Of a stretch of 64,000 nucleotides of DNA, positions 29,384-43,368 are shown one piece after another. Both the position numbers and the translations under genes were made by a program. The notes beneath the pieces were generated by a model that saw nothing but the letters and a program-made list of their open reading frames with translations, was not told the DNA's origin and did no database searches. Position 1 is the first letter of the stretch. The number at the start of each line of letters is the position of its first letter. This stretch comes from Bacillus sp. FJAT-29937. Its GTDB lineage: Bacteria; Bacillota; Bacilli; Bacillales; Cytobacillaceae. The stretch is from NCBI RefSeq assembly GCF_001509555.1, contig NZ_LMAS01000002.1, positions 124,001 through 188,000 of the forward strand, in the 5' to 3' direction.

Positions 29384-29577
29384 TATAAGCGGAGAATTTC
29401 CGTCTATTGTTAATAATGGGTAATTAAGAAGCAATATAAGCGGAGAAATTCCGACTAACTGCTCAAAATAAGGCAAAATCTAAAGAATTGGATAAGATAA
29501 GCGGAAAATCTCCTCTTATTTTTAAGAAAATATCGGTATTTCTCAATTTAAACGGAAAATCTCCGTCTATTTTTTTA
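29384..29577 (+). repeat. dispersed ~195-bp element, copy A
   Basis: It contains four short palindromic motifs of the form AAGCGGAGAATTTCCGTCTA at about 29387, 29437, 29498 and 29550. The whole stretch, including the sequence between motifs, aligns with the reverse complement of 62963-63152. It lies between the convergent genes crh and clpP. It has no ORF of note. Confidence 0.88.
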
Positions 29578-29623
29578 CAAATGAGACTTTTTAACGATTT
29601 GCCATAAACTATTGATAAGCAAT

Positions 29624-29666
29624 AAAAAATGGCGTGAGAAAATCTCTGCGATTTCTCACCCCATTT
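29624..29666 (-). terminator. clpP terminator
   Basis: On the minus strand AATGG-gGTGAGAAA and TTTTCTCACg-CCATT form a long hairpin ending in TTTTTT, 40 bases after the clpP stop. Confidence 0.88.
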
Positions 29667-29706
29667 GCCTTGTAATTTTCATTAATTAGCGAGTTATTTT
29701 ATGTTC

Positions 29707-30306
29707 TTACTTATCTTTTTTCTCATCTAGGCGAGTAATAATTTTGTCCACAAGACCGTACTCAAGAGCTCTTTCAGCAGTCATGAAGTTGTCGCGGTCT
29801 GTATCACGAGCAATCACTTCTAGCGACTGGCCTGTGCGTTCAGCAAGAATCGTGTTTAGCTTATCACGCAAGAATAAAATGCGTTTTGCAGCAATTTCAA
29901 TTTCAGTCGCCTGACCTTGTGCGCCTCCAAGTGGCTGGTGAATCATAACTTCACTATTCGGAAGAACATAGCGCTTGCCTTTTTCACCTGCAGCAAGCAA
30001 GAATGCACCCATAGAAGCGGCCATGCCGATACATACTGTTGATACGTCAGCTTTAATGTACTGCATTGTATCATAAATGGCCATTCCAGATGTAATGCTT
30101 CCGCCTGGACTGTTAATATACAAGGTAATATCCTTCTCAGGGTTTTCTGCTTCTAGGAATAGCAATTGAGCAACAATCGAGTTCGACACATGATCATCAA
30201 TCGCGCTTCCAAGCATAATAATGCGGTCCTTTAGAAGACGGGAGTAGATATCATACGCACGCTCTCCCCTGTTTGTTTGTTCAATAACTGTAGGGATTAA
30301 GTTCAT
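29707..30306 (-). CDS. clpP: ATP-dependent Clp protease proteolytic subunit ClpP
   Basis: A serine protease of 199 residues. The catalytic Ser is in [11 protein letters not shown], the His in VMIHQPLGG, and the Asp lies near [10 protein letters not shown]. It forms the 14-mer barrel served by ClpC, ClpX or ClpE. Start is ATG 30306 ([19 protein letters not shown]) with AAGGAGGAATT upstream; a longer frame from 30339 is not needed. Its promoter carries a CtsR operator, so it should be heat- and stress-induced. Confidence 0.97.
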   Translation of the reverse strand: MNLIPTVIEQTNRGERAYDIYSRLLKDRIIMLGSAIDDHVSNSIVAQLLFLEAENPEKDITLYINSPGGSITSGMAIYDTMQYIKADVSTVCIGMAASMGAFLLAAGEKGKRYVLPNSEVMIHQPLGGAQGQATEIEIAAKRILFLRDKLNTILAERTGQSLEVIARDTDRDNFMTAERALEYGLVDKIITRLDEKKDK

Positions 30307-30382
30307 CTTTAAATTCCTCCTTAAAAGTAAGGTAAACATTCAAAGTCATATAGACAAAAGATGTTTTTCTTTATGTAATATT

Positions 30383-30412
30383 ATGATACACTGATGGTCA
30401 ATAAAGGTCAAA
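30383..30412 (-). promoter_or_regulatory. clpP promoter overlapping a CtsR operator
   Basis: On the minus strand TTGACC (30411-30406), a 17-base spacer and TATCAT (30388-30383) make a sigma-A promoter. On the plus strand TGGTCAATAAAGGTCAAA (30395-30412) is the tandem GGTCAAA heptad bound by the class III heat-shock repressor CtsR. It covers the -35 box. Confidence 0.88.
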
Positions 30413-30516
30413 CAATTCACTTTCATTAGCGAAACTAATCGTTCGACACCGTTTGCTCGGGTAAATTCCCTCGTATCCATCATACCCGCTTCACCATTTT
30501 TTAAACAAAGAACAGC

Positions 30517-30545
30517 TTGCCAAGCTCCGAAAAATATCGTATAAT
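30517..30545 (+). promoter_or_regulatory. tRNA-Arg promoter
   Basis: TTGCCA (30517-30522), a 17-base spacer, TATAAT (30540-30545). Transcription would start about 73 bases before the mature tRNA. Confidence 0.8.
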
Positions 30546-30624
30546 ATGTAATCGTAGCATAAAAAAAGGTGCACCATAAATCGGGTCCATTCAATCCCCG
30601 CTGTGCCCTACTATTTTTCAATAT

Positions 30625-30696
30625 GCCCTCGTGGTGCAACGGATAGCACGTGAGATTCCGGTTCTTAAGATGTGGGTTCGATTCCTGCCGAGGGCG
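30625..30696 (+). tRNA. tRNA-Arg (anticodon CCG)
   Basis: A complete cloverleaf of 72 nt. The acceptor is GCCCTCG/CGAGGGC with discriminator G, the D-arm GTGC/GCAC, the anticodon stem TGAGA/TCTTA with loop TTCCGGT (anticodon CCG, reads CGG), and the T-arm GTGGG-TTCGATT-CCTGC. CCA is not encoded. A single arginine tRNA (trnQ) lies at the same place beside clpP in B. subtilis. Confidence 0.95.
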
Positions 30697-30709
30697 TCAT
30701 AATTAGATG

Positions 30710-30757
30710 AGTTCTTATGTTTGTATGAGTTTTATACAAACACAGGAACTTTTTTTG
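30710..30757 (+). terminator. tRNA-Arg terminator
   Basis: AGTTC and GAACT flank an inner stem GTTTGTAT/ATACAAAC, followed by seven T residues. Confidence 0.88.
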
Positions 30758-30873
30758 TTTCAAAAATTTCAGGCTGCCAAACACTCCACATTAAAAAATA
30801 AAAACGCCCACTATTATGAGGAATTACCCCCCCATACAGCGAGCGCAAAATCTATCTTTATTCTCCTAGAAGC

Positions 30874-31116
30874 CTACTCCTCTCTAGTTTCGAGCTTCTG
30901 AACTCCTTTATAGCCATCTTTTTTTGCTGCCTTTTTTCCATGTAAGAATGTGATGGCTGGTGCTGCCAGCATGCCGAAAAGCATTAAGACGATTCCAATG
31001 TTCAATAGACCAGAGTTTCCTTGGGTGCCTCCCACATAGAGAAAAGGAAAGGAAACAATTGTAACAATAAATGCGATTGTTTGAAGACCTACCTTAGTTG
31101 CAAAAAAACCTCTCAT
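30874..31116 (-). CDS. small two-TM membrane protein following the lactate permease
   Basis: A protein of 80 residues with two hydrophobic segments (about 12-32 and 38-58) and a basic, hydrophilic tail (GKKAAKKDGYKGV). It begins 16 bases after the lactate permease stop and is preceded by an AAGGAGTTAGG-type ribosome binding site, so the two are very likely co-transcribed. I do not recognise the family. An accessory role for the permease is possible but unsupported. Confidence 0.6.
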   Translation of the reverse strand: MRGFFATKVGLQTIAFIVTIVSFPFLYVGGTQGNSGLLNIGIVLMLFGMLAAPAITFLHGKKAAKKDGYKGVQKLETREE

Positions 31117-31132
31117 TTTACCTAACTCCTTC

Positions 31133-32746
31133 TTAAATAAACAGTGTCGTAATCGTAAGTATGATCCCTATCAAAAGAGCAACACCAATCGCAATAGGCA
31201 AAATCCTTTTCAGGACGAGCCCCTCTTGACCAAGTATTCCTGCTGTTGTTGTACCAAGAATGATCTTGCTTGGTGATAAAACAGATCCCATCGCACCGCC
31301 TGCAGTATGAGCCCCTAATATGGCCGCTTCATTTAAATGTAAAAGCGAGGAAGTCGCTTGCTGGAATCCGCCAAATAAAATATTAGAGGACATATTACTG
31401 CTCGTCATAAATGACCCAAGAAGGCCAATGGCTGGTGCCAGGAATACATAAGTCTGTCCCATAACTCCGGCTGTTCCCATCGCAAGTTCTGTAGTTTGTC
31501 CAGTTCCGCCCATGATTTTAGACATAATAATCAATGCGATGACTGCGATCGTAGAAGGAACTGTTTTTTCAATGGTTCTCCTAATGGCCCGGGTTCCTCC
31601 GCCTTTTTCAATTCTGCCTTGGCTCTTAAAATAGACAAAACCGATGATAGCAGCTAGAAGCAAAAATAACCCGGAATTCGTTAATGGCATGACAGGCGAA
31701 AATAAATCATAACTATGATTCACCACACCATAACCGGTCGTTGTTTCCGGATAGCTTAAACCTAAATGCCACTGATTCAAAAAGGTCTTTAAAGGCCCAA
31801 TAAGCAAAATTATCAGTGTAATCGCTGTTAATACATAAAAAGGGAAAAATGCTTGATTCATGGTAAGCGGATCTTTAGAGACTTTTTCTTCTTTCTTGTT
31901 GTTCCCTTCCTGACGAACCATAAGTTTACTATCTTTAATACTCCATGGTTCCCTGTACATTTTCAGCTTGCCAATAAATAAGATAGCAACCAATGACAGC
32001 AATGACGGAATAAAGGCTGCTAAGGCAGGATTCATTTGTGCTAAAATGGTTTCTCCTCCGCCTTGAATCAAGGAAATAATGATTACGGCTGGCAATCCTT
32101 TTTTAACAGCCGCAAAGCGCCCATACACCCAGCTAATGGTGATGCCAGTAGCTATATTAATAATCCAAATAAATAAGGAAGCCCAGACAGCGGCTTCGAT
32201 GACCGTTCCGCCTTGAATACCTGTTTGGGAAACTAATGCATCCCAAGCTACAGCTAATGTTCCAAATGTATTACCCCATGCCTGTCCTAATAAAGCAATG
32301 ACTACAGCCCATAGGGGTCTTACGCCAAGTCCAACTAATAAAGGAGCACAAACGGCAATTGGTACACCGAAGCCAGTGATTCCTTGTAAAAAACTGGCGA
32401 ACACCCAACCGATTGCCATGATTTGAAGCAGTTCATTAGACGTGAATTTTTTTAATCCATTCCGAATAGAATCGAATGCTTTCGCTTCATTAGTGACTTC
32501 ATAAATAAGAATGGCAGGCAAAATAATGATGATGACCGTTAACGAAGTCCATATCCCTTTTGCACTTTCCAATCCTAATAGCTGTAGATCTGATTTATAA
32601 AAAACGATGGAAATAATAAATGCAGCCAATAGCCCAATAGGTGCAGCCTCGGCAGCTCCCCAATTGAACTTCACCATTAGTAAAATAAGTATGATAATTG
32701 GGATTGAAGCCATTAGCCACATCAAAATATTTACAGGCAGTTCCAT
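31133..32746 (-). CDS. L-lactate permease (LctP family)
   Basis: A polytopic transporter of 537 residues, about 12-14 TM segments, with the family segments FLQGITGFGVPIAVCAPLL, LLGQAWGNTFGTLAVAWDAL and GSFMTSSNMSSNILFGGFQQ, and HTAGGAMGSVLSPSK near the end. It takes up L-lactate (or glycolate) with protons. AGGAGGAATTAGGAGT precedes the ATG. It lies between trnQ and rpoN, where B. subtilis has other genes, so it is probably an insertion. Confidence 0.9.
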   Translation of the reverse strand: MELPVNILMWLMASIPIIILILLMVKFNWGAAEAAPIGLLAAFIISIVFYKSDLQLLGLESAKGIWTSLTVIIIILPAILIYEVTNEAKAFDSIRNGLKKFTSNELLQIMAIGWVFASFLQGITGFGVPIAVCAPLLVGLGVRPLWAVVIALLGQAWGNTFGTLAVAWDALVSQTGIQGGTVIEAAVWASLFIWIINIATGITISWVYGRFAAVKKGLPAVIIISLIQGGGETILAQMNPALAAFIPSLLSLVAILFIGKLKMYREPWSIKDSKLMVRQEGNNKKEEKVSKDPLTMNQAFFPFYVLTAITLIILLIGPLKTFLNQWHLGLSYPETTTGYGVVNHSYDLFSPVMPLTNSGLFLLLAAIIGFVYFKSQGRIEKGGGTRAIRRTIEKTVPSTIAVIALIIMSKIMGGTGQTTELAMGTAGVMGQTYVFLAPAIGLLGSFMTSSNMSSNILFGGFQQATSSLLHLNEAAILGAHTAGGAMGSVLSPSKIILGTTTAGILGQEGLVLKRILPIAIGVALLIGIILTITTLFI

Positions 32747-32814
32747 ACTCCTAATTCCTCCTTCATTACGCCATCACAAATATATATTTTTCTTATTTTC
32801 CCTTCAACAGCCAT

Positions 32815-32886
32815 AGTGCATAAAAAGCCAAGGGTTTAATGTGCACTTTGTTGAAAAGGAAAATATCATGAAATAATAGCTGTCAA
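32815..32886 (-). promoter_or_regulatory. candidate lactate permease promoter and dyad
   Basis: On the minus strand TTGACA (32886-32881) is followed 15 bases later by TATTTT (32865-32860), a short-spaced sigma-A candidate. Just downstream AGTGCA (32815-32820) and TGCACT (32842-32847) form an inverted repeat that could be an operator or leader hairpin. Confidence 0.4.
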
Positions 32887-32934
32887 AGATTGAAAAATGT
32901 GTAATAAAATGTTTGGAAACCTTTTGGAATATTT

Positions 32935-32963
32935 TTGACTACCTGCCTAGAAACTCGTATAAA
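32935..32963 (+). promoter_or_regulatory. sigma-A promoter upstream of rpoN
   Basis: TTGACT (32935-32940), a 17-base spacer, TATAAA (32958-32963). If it drives rpoN, the leader is about 270 bases long. The rest of the spacer, 32970-33225, has no convincing ORF; a small hairpin (TAGC/GCTA near 33138-33153) followed by a T-run near 33156 could attenuate it. Confidence 0.65.
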
Positions 32964-33243
32964 ATGGGCGTTTTTCAAATGAATACCTTTAATATGTACA
33001 AAAATGAATTTATTATGAAGGTACTGAATAACACGATGTATGAATGATGAACTTTTTATGAACTTTAAAAAAATAAATTTATTAACCTAAAAAAATTCGT
33101 TCAGAAAATATTAAAAATTCAAGACACAGCAAGGTTTAGCTCATTAGGCTAGTATTTTTTTAGGAAAAACCCCTTCTTTAGCCAGTATATTCCCATTCAC
33201 CATTCGTCTTCCTTATTGTAGAATGGTAAGGGGGGGTTGTGAG

Positions 33244-34581
33244 ATGAAGTTACAAGCTGGGTTATGGCAGCAGCAAACATTAAAGTTAACAATGACTCAA
33301 GAGCTGACTCAGGCAATTGCCTTGTTGCAGTATAATACGCAGGAGCTTTCTGAATTTCTGGAGAATAAAGCATTGGAAAATCCTTTATTGCAAATTGAAA
33401 CAGGGAACGTTCAAGCGATGGACCCCCGCTTTGACAGAGCAAAGCCTGCAAAGAAAAAAGTAGAAAAAGATAAACAACATTGGATTGAACAGATTGGAAA
33501 AATAGAACCTTATTTAGATGAACATATTAAGTCTCAGCTTGACTTTAAGCTTGTTCATTCGATTGCAAACGGGGAAAAGGTTTTTGATTATCTTATTGAG
33601 TGCTTGGATGAAAACGGTTACTTGCGAGTGGAAATGAGTGAGGTAGCAGCCCGTTTTCGGATTTCAGATGAAGAAATTGAGAAAGCTATTCACCTTTTGC
33701 ATGGAGTAGAGCCGGCTGGGATCGGCGCACGGAATCTGCAGGAATGCATTCTTTTGCAATTAAAGAGGAAGCAGCAAAGAAATGATTTGGCTGAAGAAAT
33801 AATAGAAAAGTATTTTAATAGTTTTGCGGATAAAAAGTGGAGAGACATCTCCAAAGAACTTGGGGTAAAGATGTCAGAGATTCAAGAAGTCTTTGATTTC
33901 ATCCAAACATTAAATCCAAGGCCGGCGTCTTCCTTTCAGCATGAGAAGTCTGCCTATATTGTTCCGGATGTGATCATTGATTGGGATGGAGAATCCTTTT
34001 CTGTCAGTGTCTTTGATGAAGCTTTGCCGAAAATTAGCTTTAATAATGACTATTTTAAAAGGTTTTCATCCAATAAAGATAAACAGGTTAAACGCTTTTT
34101 ACAGGATAACCAACAGGATTATTTCTGGATTATGAGGAGCATAGAGCAGAGAAAAGAAACATTAACAAAGGTTTCCTTGAAGATTGTCGAGAAGCAGCAG
34201 GAATTTTTCATTAAAGGCCCTGCCTATTTAAAGCCGATGATCATGAAGGAAATTGCGGATGAGCTTGATATTCATGAATCAACAGTGAGCCGGGCTGTAA
34301 GGGAAAAATATGCCCAAACGCCTTTTGGTACGTTAGAATTACGATCTTTTTTCTCGAGCACGATTAAAACGACTTCTGACGAAAATACATCGTCTAAACA
34401 AGTAAAAACAATTATAAGCAAGCTCATTGATGGCGAAAATAAACAAAAGCCTTTGTCTGATCAAGAATTAGTGCAGCTGTTGAAGGATCAGGAAGGCATG
34501 GTTGTATCAAGAAGAACGATAGCGAAGTACCGGGACCAGCTGGGAATCCCGTCATCCTCAAAGCGAAAACGATATGATTGA
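33244..34581 (+). CDS. rpoN: RNA polymerase sigma-54 factor (SigL/RpoN)
   Basis: A protein of 445 residues. The Gln-rich activator-interacting region is at 1-45 (LWQQQTLKLTMTQELTQAIALLQ), the core-binding domain lies in the middle, the helix-turn-helix is near 345-365 (ADELDIHESTVSRAVREKY), and the RpoN box variant SRRTIAKYRDQLG sits near the C-terminus. In Bacillus it serves amino-acid, levan and acetoin use with enhancer-binding activators. ATG 33244 follows a G-rich ribosome binding site; the longer in-frame start at 33223 is not needed. Confidence 0.95.
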   Translation: MKLQAGLWQQQTLKLTMTQELTQAIALLQYNTQELSEFLENKALENPLLQIETGNVQAMDPRFDRAKPAKKKVEKDKQHWIEQIGKIEPYLDEHIKSQLDFKLVHSIANGEKVFDYLIECLDENGYLRVEMSEVAARFRISDEEIEKAIHLLHGVEPAGIGARNLQECILLQLKRKQQRNDLAEEIIEKYFNSFADKKWRDISKELGVKMSEIQEVFDFIQTLNPRPASSFQHEKSAYIVPDVIIDWDGESFSVSVFDEALPKISFNNDYFKRFSSNKDKQVKRFLQDNQQDYFWIMRSIEQRKETLTKVSLKIVEKQQEFFIKGPAYLKPMIMKEIADELDIHESTVSRAVREKYAQTPFGTLELRSFFSSTIKTTSDENTSSKQVKTIISKLIDGENKQKPLSDQELVQLLKDQEGMVVSRRTIAKYRDQLGIPSSSKRKRYD

Positions 34582-34599
34582 TGAAAAAGGAGAAGCGCG

Positions 34600-34861
34600 G
34601 TGAACAGACGTACTCTAGTGCTATATACACGAAATCGCTGTCCTTTATGTGATAAAGCGAAGTCGATTATTATGGAATTGAAGGAAGAATGGGATTTCCA
34701 TTATAAAGAGATGGATATTGATTTAAGTGATGATCTGACTGAAAAATATGGACTAATGATCCCTGTTGTTGAAATTGATGGAACTGAGGTTCAATACGGA
34801 CAAATTGATAAATGGACGATAGAAGAAGGGCTTCAAGATAAAAAAAAAACTAAAAAGTTGA
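34600..34861 (+). CDS. glutaredoxin-like protein; no stop codon before cggR as sequenced
   Basis: A small thioredoxin-fold domain of about 80 residues with the redox motif RCPLC near residues 13-17 and the cis-Pro segment MIPVVEIDG. GTG start with AAGGAG upstream. As written, the frame does not end: after an A10 run (34840-34849) it reads through a terminator hairpin and the CggR operator into cggR, giving a 471-residue ORF to 36015. One A more gives a stop at 34851-34853; one A fewer gives TGA at 34859-34861. The end shown is therefore conditional. A separate glutaredoxin gene is the likelier reality. Confidence 0.7.
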
Positions 34862-34871
34862 ACTATTCAGT

Positions 34872-34914
34872 TGCCCCTGCTAAAATAAAAATAAGAGCAG
34901 GGGTGATTTTTTTT
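34872..34914 (+). terminator. terminator between glutaredoxin-like gene and cggR
   Basis: CCCCTGCT (34874-34881) pairs with AGCAGGGG (34896-34903), followed by TGATTTTTTTT. A strong hairpin placed just where the glutaredoxin gene would end if the A-run differed by one. Confidence 0.88.
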
Positions 34915-34922
34915 ATCCCCAG

Positions 34923-34960
34923 TGGGACACGATATGACTACGCGGGACATATAATGTCCA
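34923..34960 (+). promoter_or_regulatory. CggR operator and cggR-gapA promoter
   Basis: Tandem half-sites TGGGAC-N6-TGAC and CGGGAC-N5-TGTCC, as in the known CggR operator of B. subtilis. The TATAAT -10 box (34950-34955) lies inside the second repeat. Repression by CggR is relieved by fructose-1,6-bisphosphate in that organism. Confidence 0.88.
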
Positions 34961-34983
34961 TAAGAAGTAAAAGGGGCAAAAAA

Positions 34984-36015
34984 ATGAACTCAATCATCGA
35001 TATTCAAAAAAGATTATTACCTGATTTACTGGCCATTATGCAAAAGAGGTATCAAATCCTCCATTATATCGGCTTAATGGAGCCAGTAGGAAGAAGGAGT
35101 TTAGCAGTTAGCCTTAACCTGACCGAAAGAGTGCTAAGAAGTGAGGTTGAATTTTTGAAAGGCCAGAGTCTGCTAGTGATTACTAGTGCCGGGATGAGTT
35201 TAACGTCGGATGGCAAAGACCTCCTCAATCAGCTTAGAGAAGTGATGAGGGATATAACAGGTATTCAGGCTTTGGAGGTTAAGCTTCAAACAACGCTCGG
35301 CATTCAAAAAATCATCATTGTGCCAGGTGACAGCGAACAATCCCCATGGGTAAAAAGTGAGCTTGGCAGAGCCGCAGCTGATTATATGAAATCAACCCTT
35401 AAACGAAAAGATTCCGTCGCGGTTACCGGTGGATCGACAATGGCGGCAGTCGCTGATCGGTTAACGCCAGATTTCACTGAGTTTGAATTGCTATTCGTGC
35501 CAGCAAGAGGCGGAATCGGTGAGGATGTAAAAAATCAAGCCAATACGATTTGTGCTGCAATGGCAGACCGAACGAATTCCAGCCATAGAGTTCTCTATGT
35601 TCCAGACCAGGTCAGCCAAGAGATGTACAGCACCATGATGAGAGAGCCGGAATTAAAAGAGGTCTTGGGATTAATTAAGTCGGCCAGCATGGTTTTACAT
35701 GGAATTGGAGACGCTATGGTAATGGCAGAGCGCCGAAAAACAAGTGAAAATGACATGGATTCAATCGTTAAAGAAAAGGCTGTAGGAGAGGCATTTGGCT
35801 ATTATTTTAATGAAGCCGGCCAGGTCGTTCATAAGGTACAGACGATTGGACTTCAGCTTCAGGACTTAGCCCATATACCCCATATCCTTGCTGTGGCAGG
35901 AGGGCCTTCCAAGGCAAAAGCAATTGCCTCCTATTTGAAACAAGCGCCATCATCTACCGTTCTGATCACAGATGAAGGGGCAGCAAATGAGTTAATAAAG
36001 AATTTAAATATATAA
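34984..36015 (+). CDS. cggR: central glycolytic genes regulator CggR
   Basis: A SorC/DeoR-type repressor of 343 residues. The N-terminal winged helix spans about 20-95 (HYIGLMEPVGRRSLAVSLNLTERVLRSEVEFLKGQSLL), and the sugar-phosphate-binding domain has VTGGSTMAAVADRL, FVPARGGIGED and VAGGPSKAKAIASYLK. ATG 34984 is preceded by AAAGGGG and matches the usual start and length. It autoregulates and controls gapA from the operator just upstream. The frame is open upstream into the glutaredoxin-like ORF. Confidence 0.94.
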   Translation: MNSIIDIQKRLLPDLLAIMQKRYQILHYIGLMEPVGRRSLAVSLNLTERVLRSEVEFLKGQSLLVITSAGMSLTSDGKDLLNQLREVMRDITGIQALEVKLQTTLGIQKIIIVPGDSEQSPWVKSELGRAAADYMKSTLKRKDSVAVTGGSTMAAVADRLTPDFTEFELLFVPARGGIGEDVKNQANTICAAMADRTNSSHRVLYVPDQVSQEMYSTMMREPELKEVLGLIKSASMVLHGIGDAMVMAERRKTSENDMDSIVKEKAVGEAFGYYFNEAGQVVHKVQTIGLQLQDLAHIPHILAVAGGPSKAKAIASYLKQAPSSTVLITDEGAANELIKNLNI

Positions 36016-37047
<1,032 letters not shown>

Positions 37048-37063
37048 AGAAGCGATATTTTTC

Positions 37064-37266
37064 GGTTATTTGGACAGGAAAAGCGCGGAATCTGGAAACC
37101 TGTCCAGAAAAGTAGGTTATTTGGACAGGAAAGACCCGGAATCTGAAAACCTGTCCAGAAAAAAGGTTATTTGGACAGGAAAGGCCCGGAACCCGATAAC
37201 CTGTCCAGAAAAGAGAACTTTTTGGACTGGATTTGCTCAGAACCTGAAAATCTGTCCGAAAAAGAC
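37064..37266. repeat. four ~50-bp hairpin repeats between gapA and pgk
   Basis: Units start at about 37064, 37115, 37165 and 37216. The first three read GGTTATTTGGACAGGAAA ... CCTGTCCAGAAAA; the fourth is degenerate. In each, TGGACAGG and CCTGTCCA form an 8-bp stem around about 20 bases. Bases 37267-37461 after them hold only AT-rich sequence, a weak hairpin near 37350-37380 and the pgk ribosome binding site. Confidence 0.93.
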
Positions 37267-37461
37267 AAGAAACTTCCACTTGATTTTAATTCTTCAAAAT
37301 GAACTAAACATATTGGAATTTAAAACGGCAAACGACTATAATGATAGAGGGAAAAGAGGAGATGGGCATAAAACCACTCTTCTTTTTTATAGGCAGTTTT
37401 TTTAATACATAATAAGTTTTACCTTTATAGACTAGCTTTGCTAATAGGAGGTTTCTTTTTT

Positions 37462-42281
<4,820 letters not shown>

Positions 42282-42287
42282 TATAAT

Positions 42288-42319
42288 GGGGTGACTGCTG
42301 CGGCAGTCACCTTTTCTTT
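42288..42319 (+). terminator. eno terminator
   Basis: GGTGACTGC (42290-42298) pairs with GCAGTCACC (42303-42311), then TTTTCTTT. Confidence 0.9.
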
Positions 42320-42334
42320 GTATTCTGCTGGAGG

Positions 42335-43243
42335 TTAGTATACATTCCCTTTCATTAAAGAAATAAACATCTCCTTAAACGCATCACTGGCTGGGGACAT
42401 GATTTGTTTTTTATTAATTAAATAAAAATTGCGTTTTAACGAGATGCCTTTCAATCTGGTTTGTTTCAATAGCCCTAGGTCTAGTTCTTTTTGGATAGTT
42501 GTTTTGGAAATAATAGCAACCCCCAAACCGGATTCAACTGCAGATTTAATTGATTCGGTATGCTCAAGCTCCATAACAATATTTAATTGATCAATTTCTA
42601 TATGATGCTTTAATAGTATTGATTCCAATACCTGCCTGGTGCCTGACCCTTCTTCTCTAGCAATGAATGGCAGTGAAAACAATAACTCAGGTTCAATTGT
42701 ATCTTCTGCAAGATAAGGATGAGGGTGTCTGGCGGATGAAATGATGACAAGCTCATCCTCTAAAAATGGCAGACTATCAAATTCTTTTCGGGGAATTGCC
42801 GACTCAATGAATCCCAAATCAATTGTTCCATCCAGCAGCTTTTCAATAATCTGTTTGGAATTGTCTACTATTAAACTTATATGAACATTAGGATATTGCT
42901 TGATAAAATCACCTAGAAAATAAGGCAGTAAATATTCGCCAATGGTTAGACTTGCACCTAAACGAAGGTTGCCGTGGATGCTGTCAGATAGAAGGGAAAT
43001 TTCTTTTTCCACTTGATTAACAAGCTGGTTTATTTGTTCTACAAAACTGAACAGGATGGTTCCAGCATGTGTCAGCTCCATTTTTTTCGTGGAGCGGTCA
43101 AATAATGTTGTATGTAAATATTCCTCTAAATGCTTAATATGTAAACTGACAGATGGCTGTGAAAGGTGAAGGACTTTCGCAGTCTCTGAAAAATTCTTTT
43201 TTGTTGCGGCAGTGTAAAAGACCTTAAGATGCTCTAAATTCAT
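42335..43243 (-). CDS. LysR-family transcriptional regulator
   Basis: A protein of 302 residues. The N-terminal winged helix is MNLEHLKVFYTAATKKNFSE followed by AKVLHLSQPSVSLHIKHLEE; the C-terminal effector domain spans about 90-300 (GASLTIGEYLLPYFLGDF, AREEGSGTRQVLE). It is divergent from the GntR gene and the taurine island. Related CysL/CysB-type regulators control sulfur genes, which would fit the context, but the effector cannot be told from sequence. GAGGAGGGATATAA leads the ATG. Confidence 0.85.
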   Translation of the reverse strand: MNLEHLKVFYTAATKKNFSETAKVLHLSQPSVSLHIKHLEEYLHTTLFDRSTKKMELTHAGTILFSFVEQINQLVNQVEKEISLLSDSIHGNLRLGASLTIGEYLLPYFLGDFIKQYPNVHISLIVDNSKQIIEKLLDGTIDLGFIESAIPRKEFDSLPFLEDELVIISSARHPHPYLAEDTIEPELLFSLPFIAREEGSGTRQVLESILLKHHIEIDQLNIVMELEHTESIKSAVESGLGVAIISKTTIQKELDLGLLKQTRLKGISLKRNFYLINKKQIMSPASDAFKEMFISLMKGNVY

Positions 43244-43316
43244 TTATATCCCTCCTCAACTTTCTGAATTTATCAACTATTATAAAAGAAACTAATGACA
43301 AGCGCGACATAAATTA

Positions 43317-43331
43317 GTAACATATAGTTAC
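43317..43331. promoter_or_regulatory. operator-like dyad between the divergent lysR and gntR genes
   Basis: GTAAC-ATATA-GTTAC is a perfect inverted repeat in the 125-base divergent spacer, within a T-rich/A-rich frame typical of LysR-regulator boxes. Which of the two regulators binds is unknown. Confidence 0.5.
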
Positions 43332-43368
43332 AAATATCATAATTGGAAAATTAAGGGGGCAGGCAATA

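Noticed and set aside
30346-30639. A 97-codon minus-strand ORF between clpP and the tRNA
   Set aside because: It overlaps the clpP promoter, the CtsR box and part of the tRNA region, with no start signal or family likeness.
32747-32960. A sigma-54 (-24/-12) promoter for the lactate permease
   Set aside because: A TTGGC...TGCAC stretch is present on the minus strand, but the spacing between the GG and GC elements is too short.
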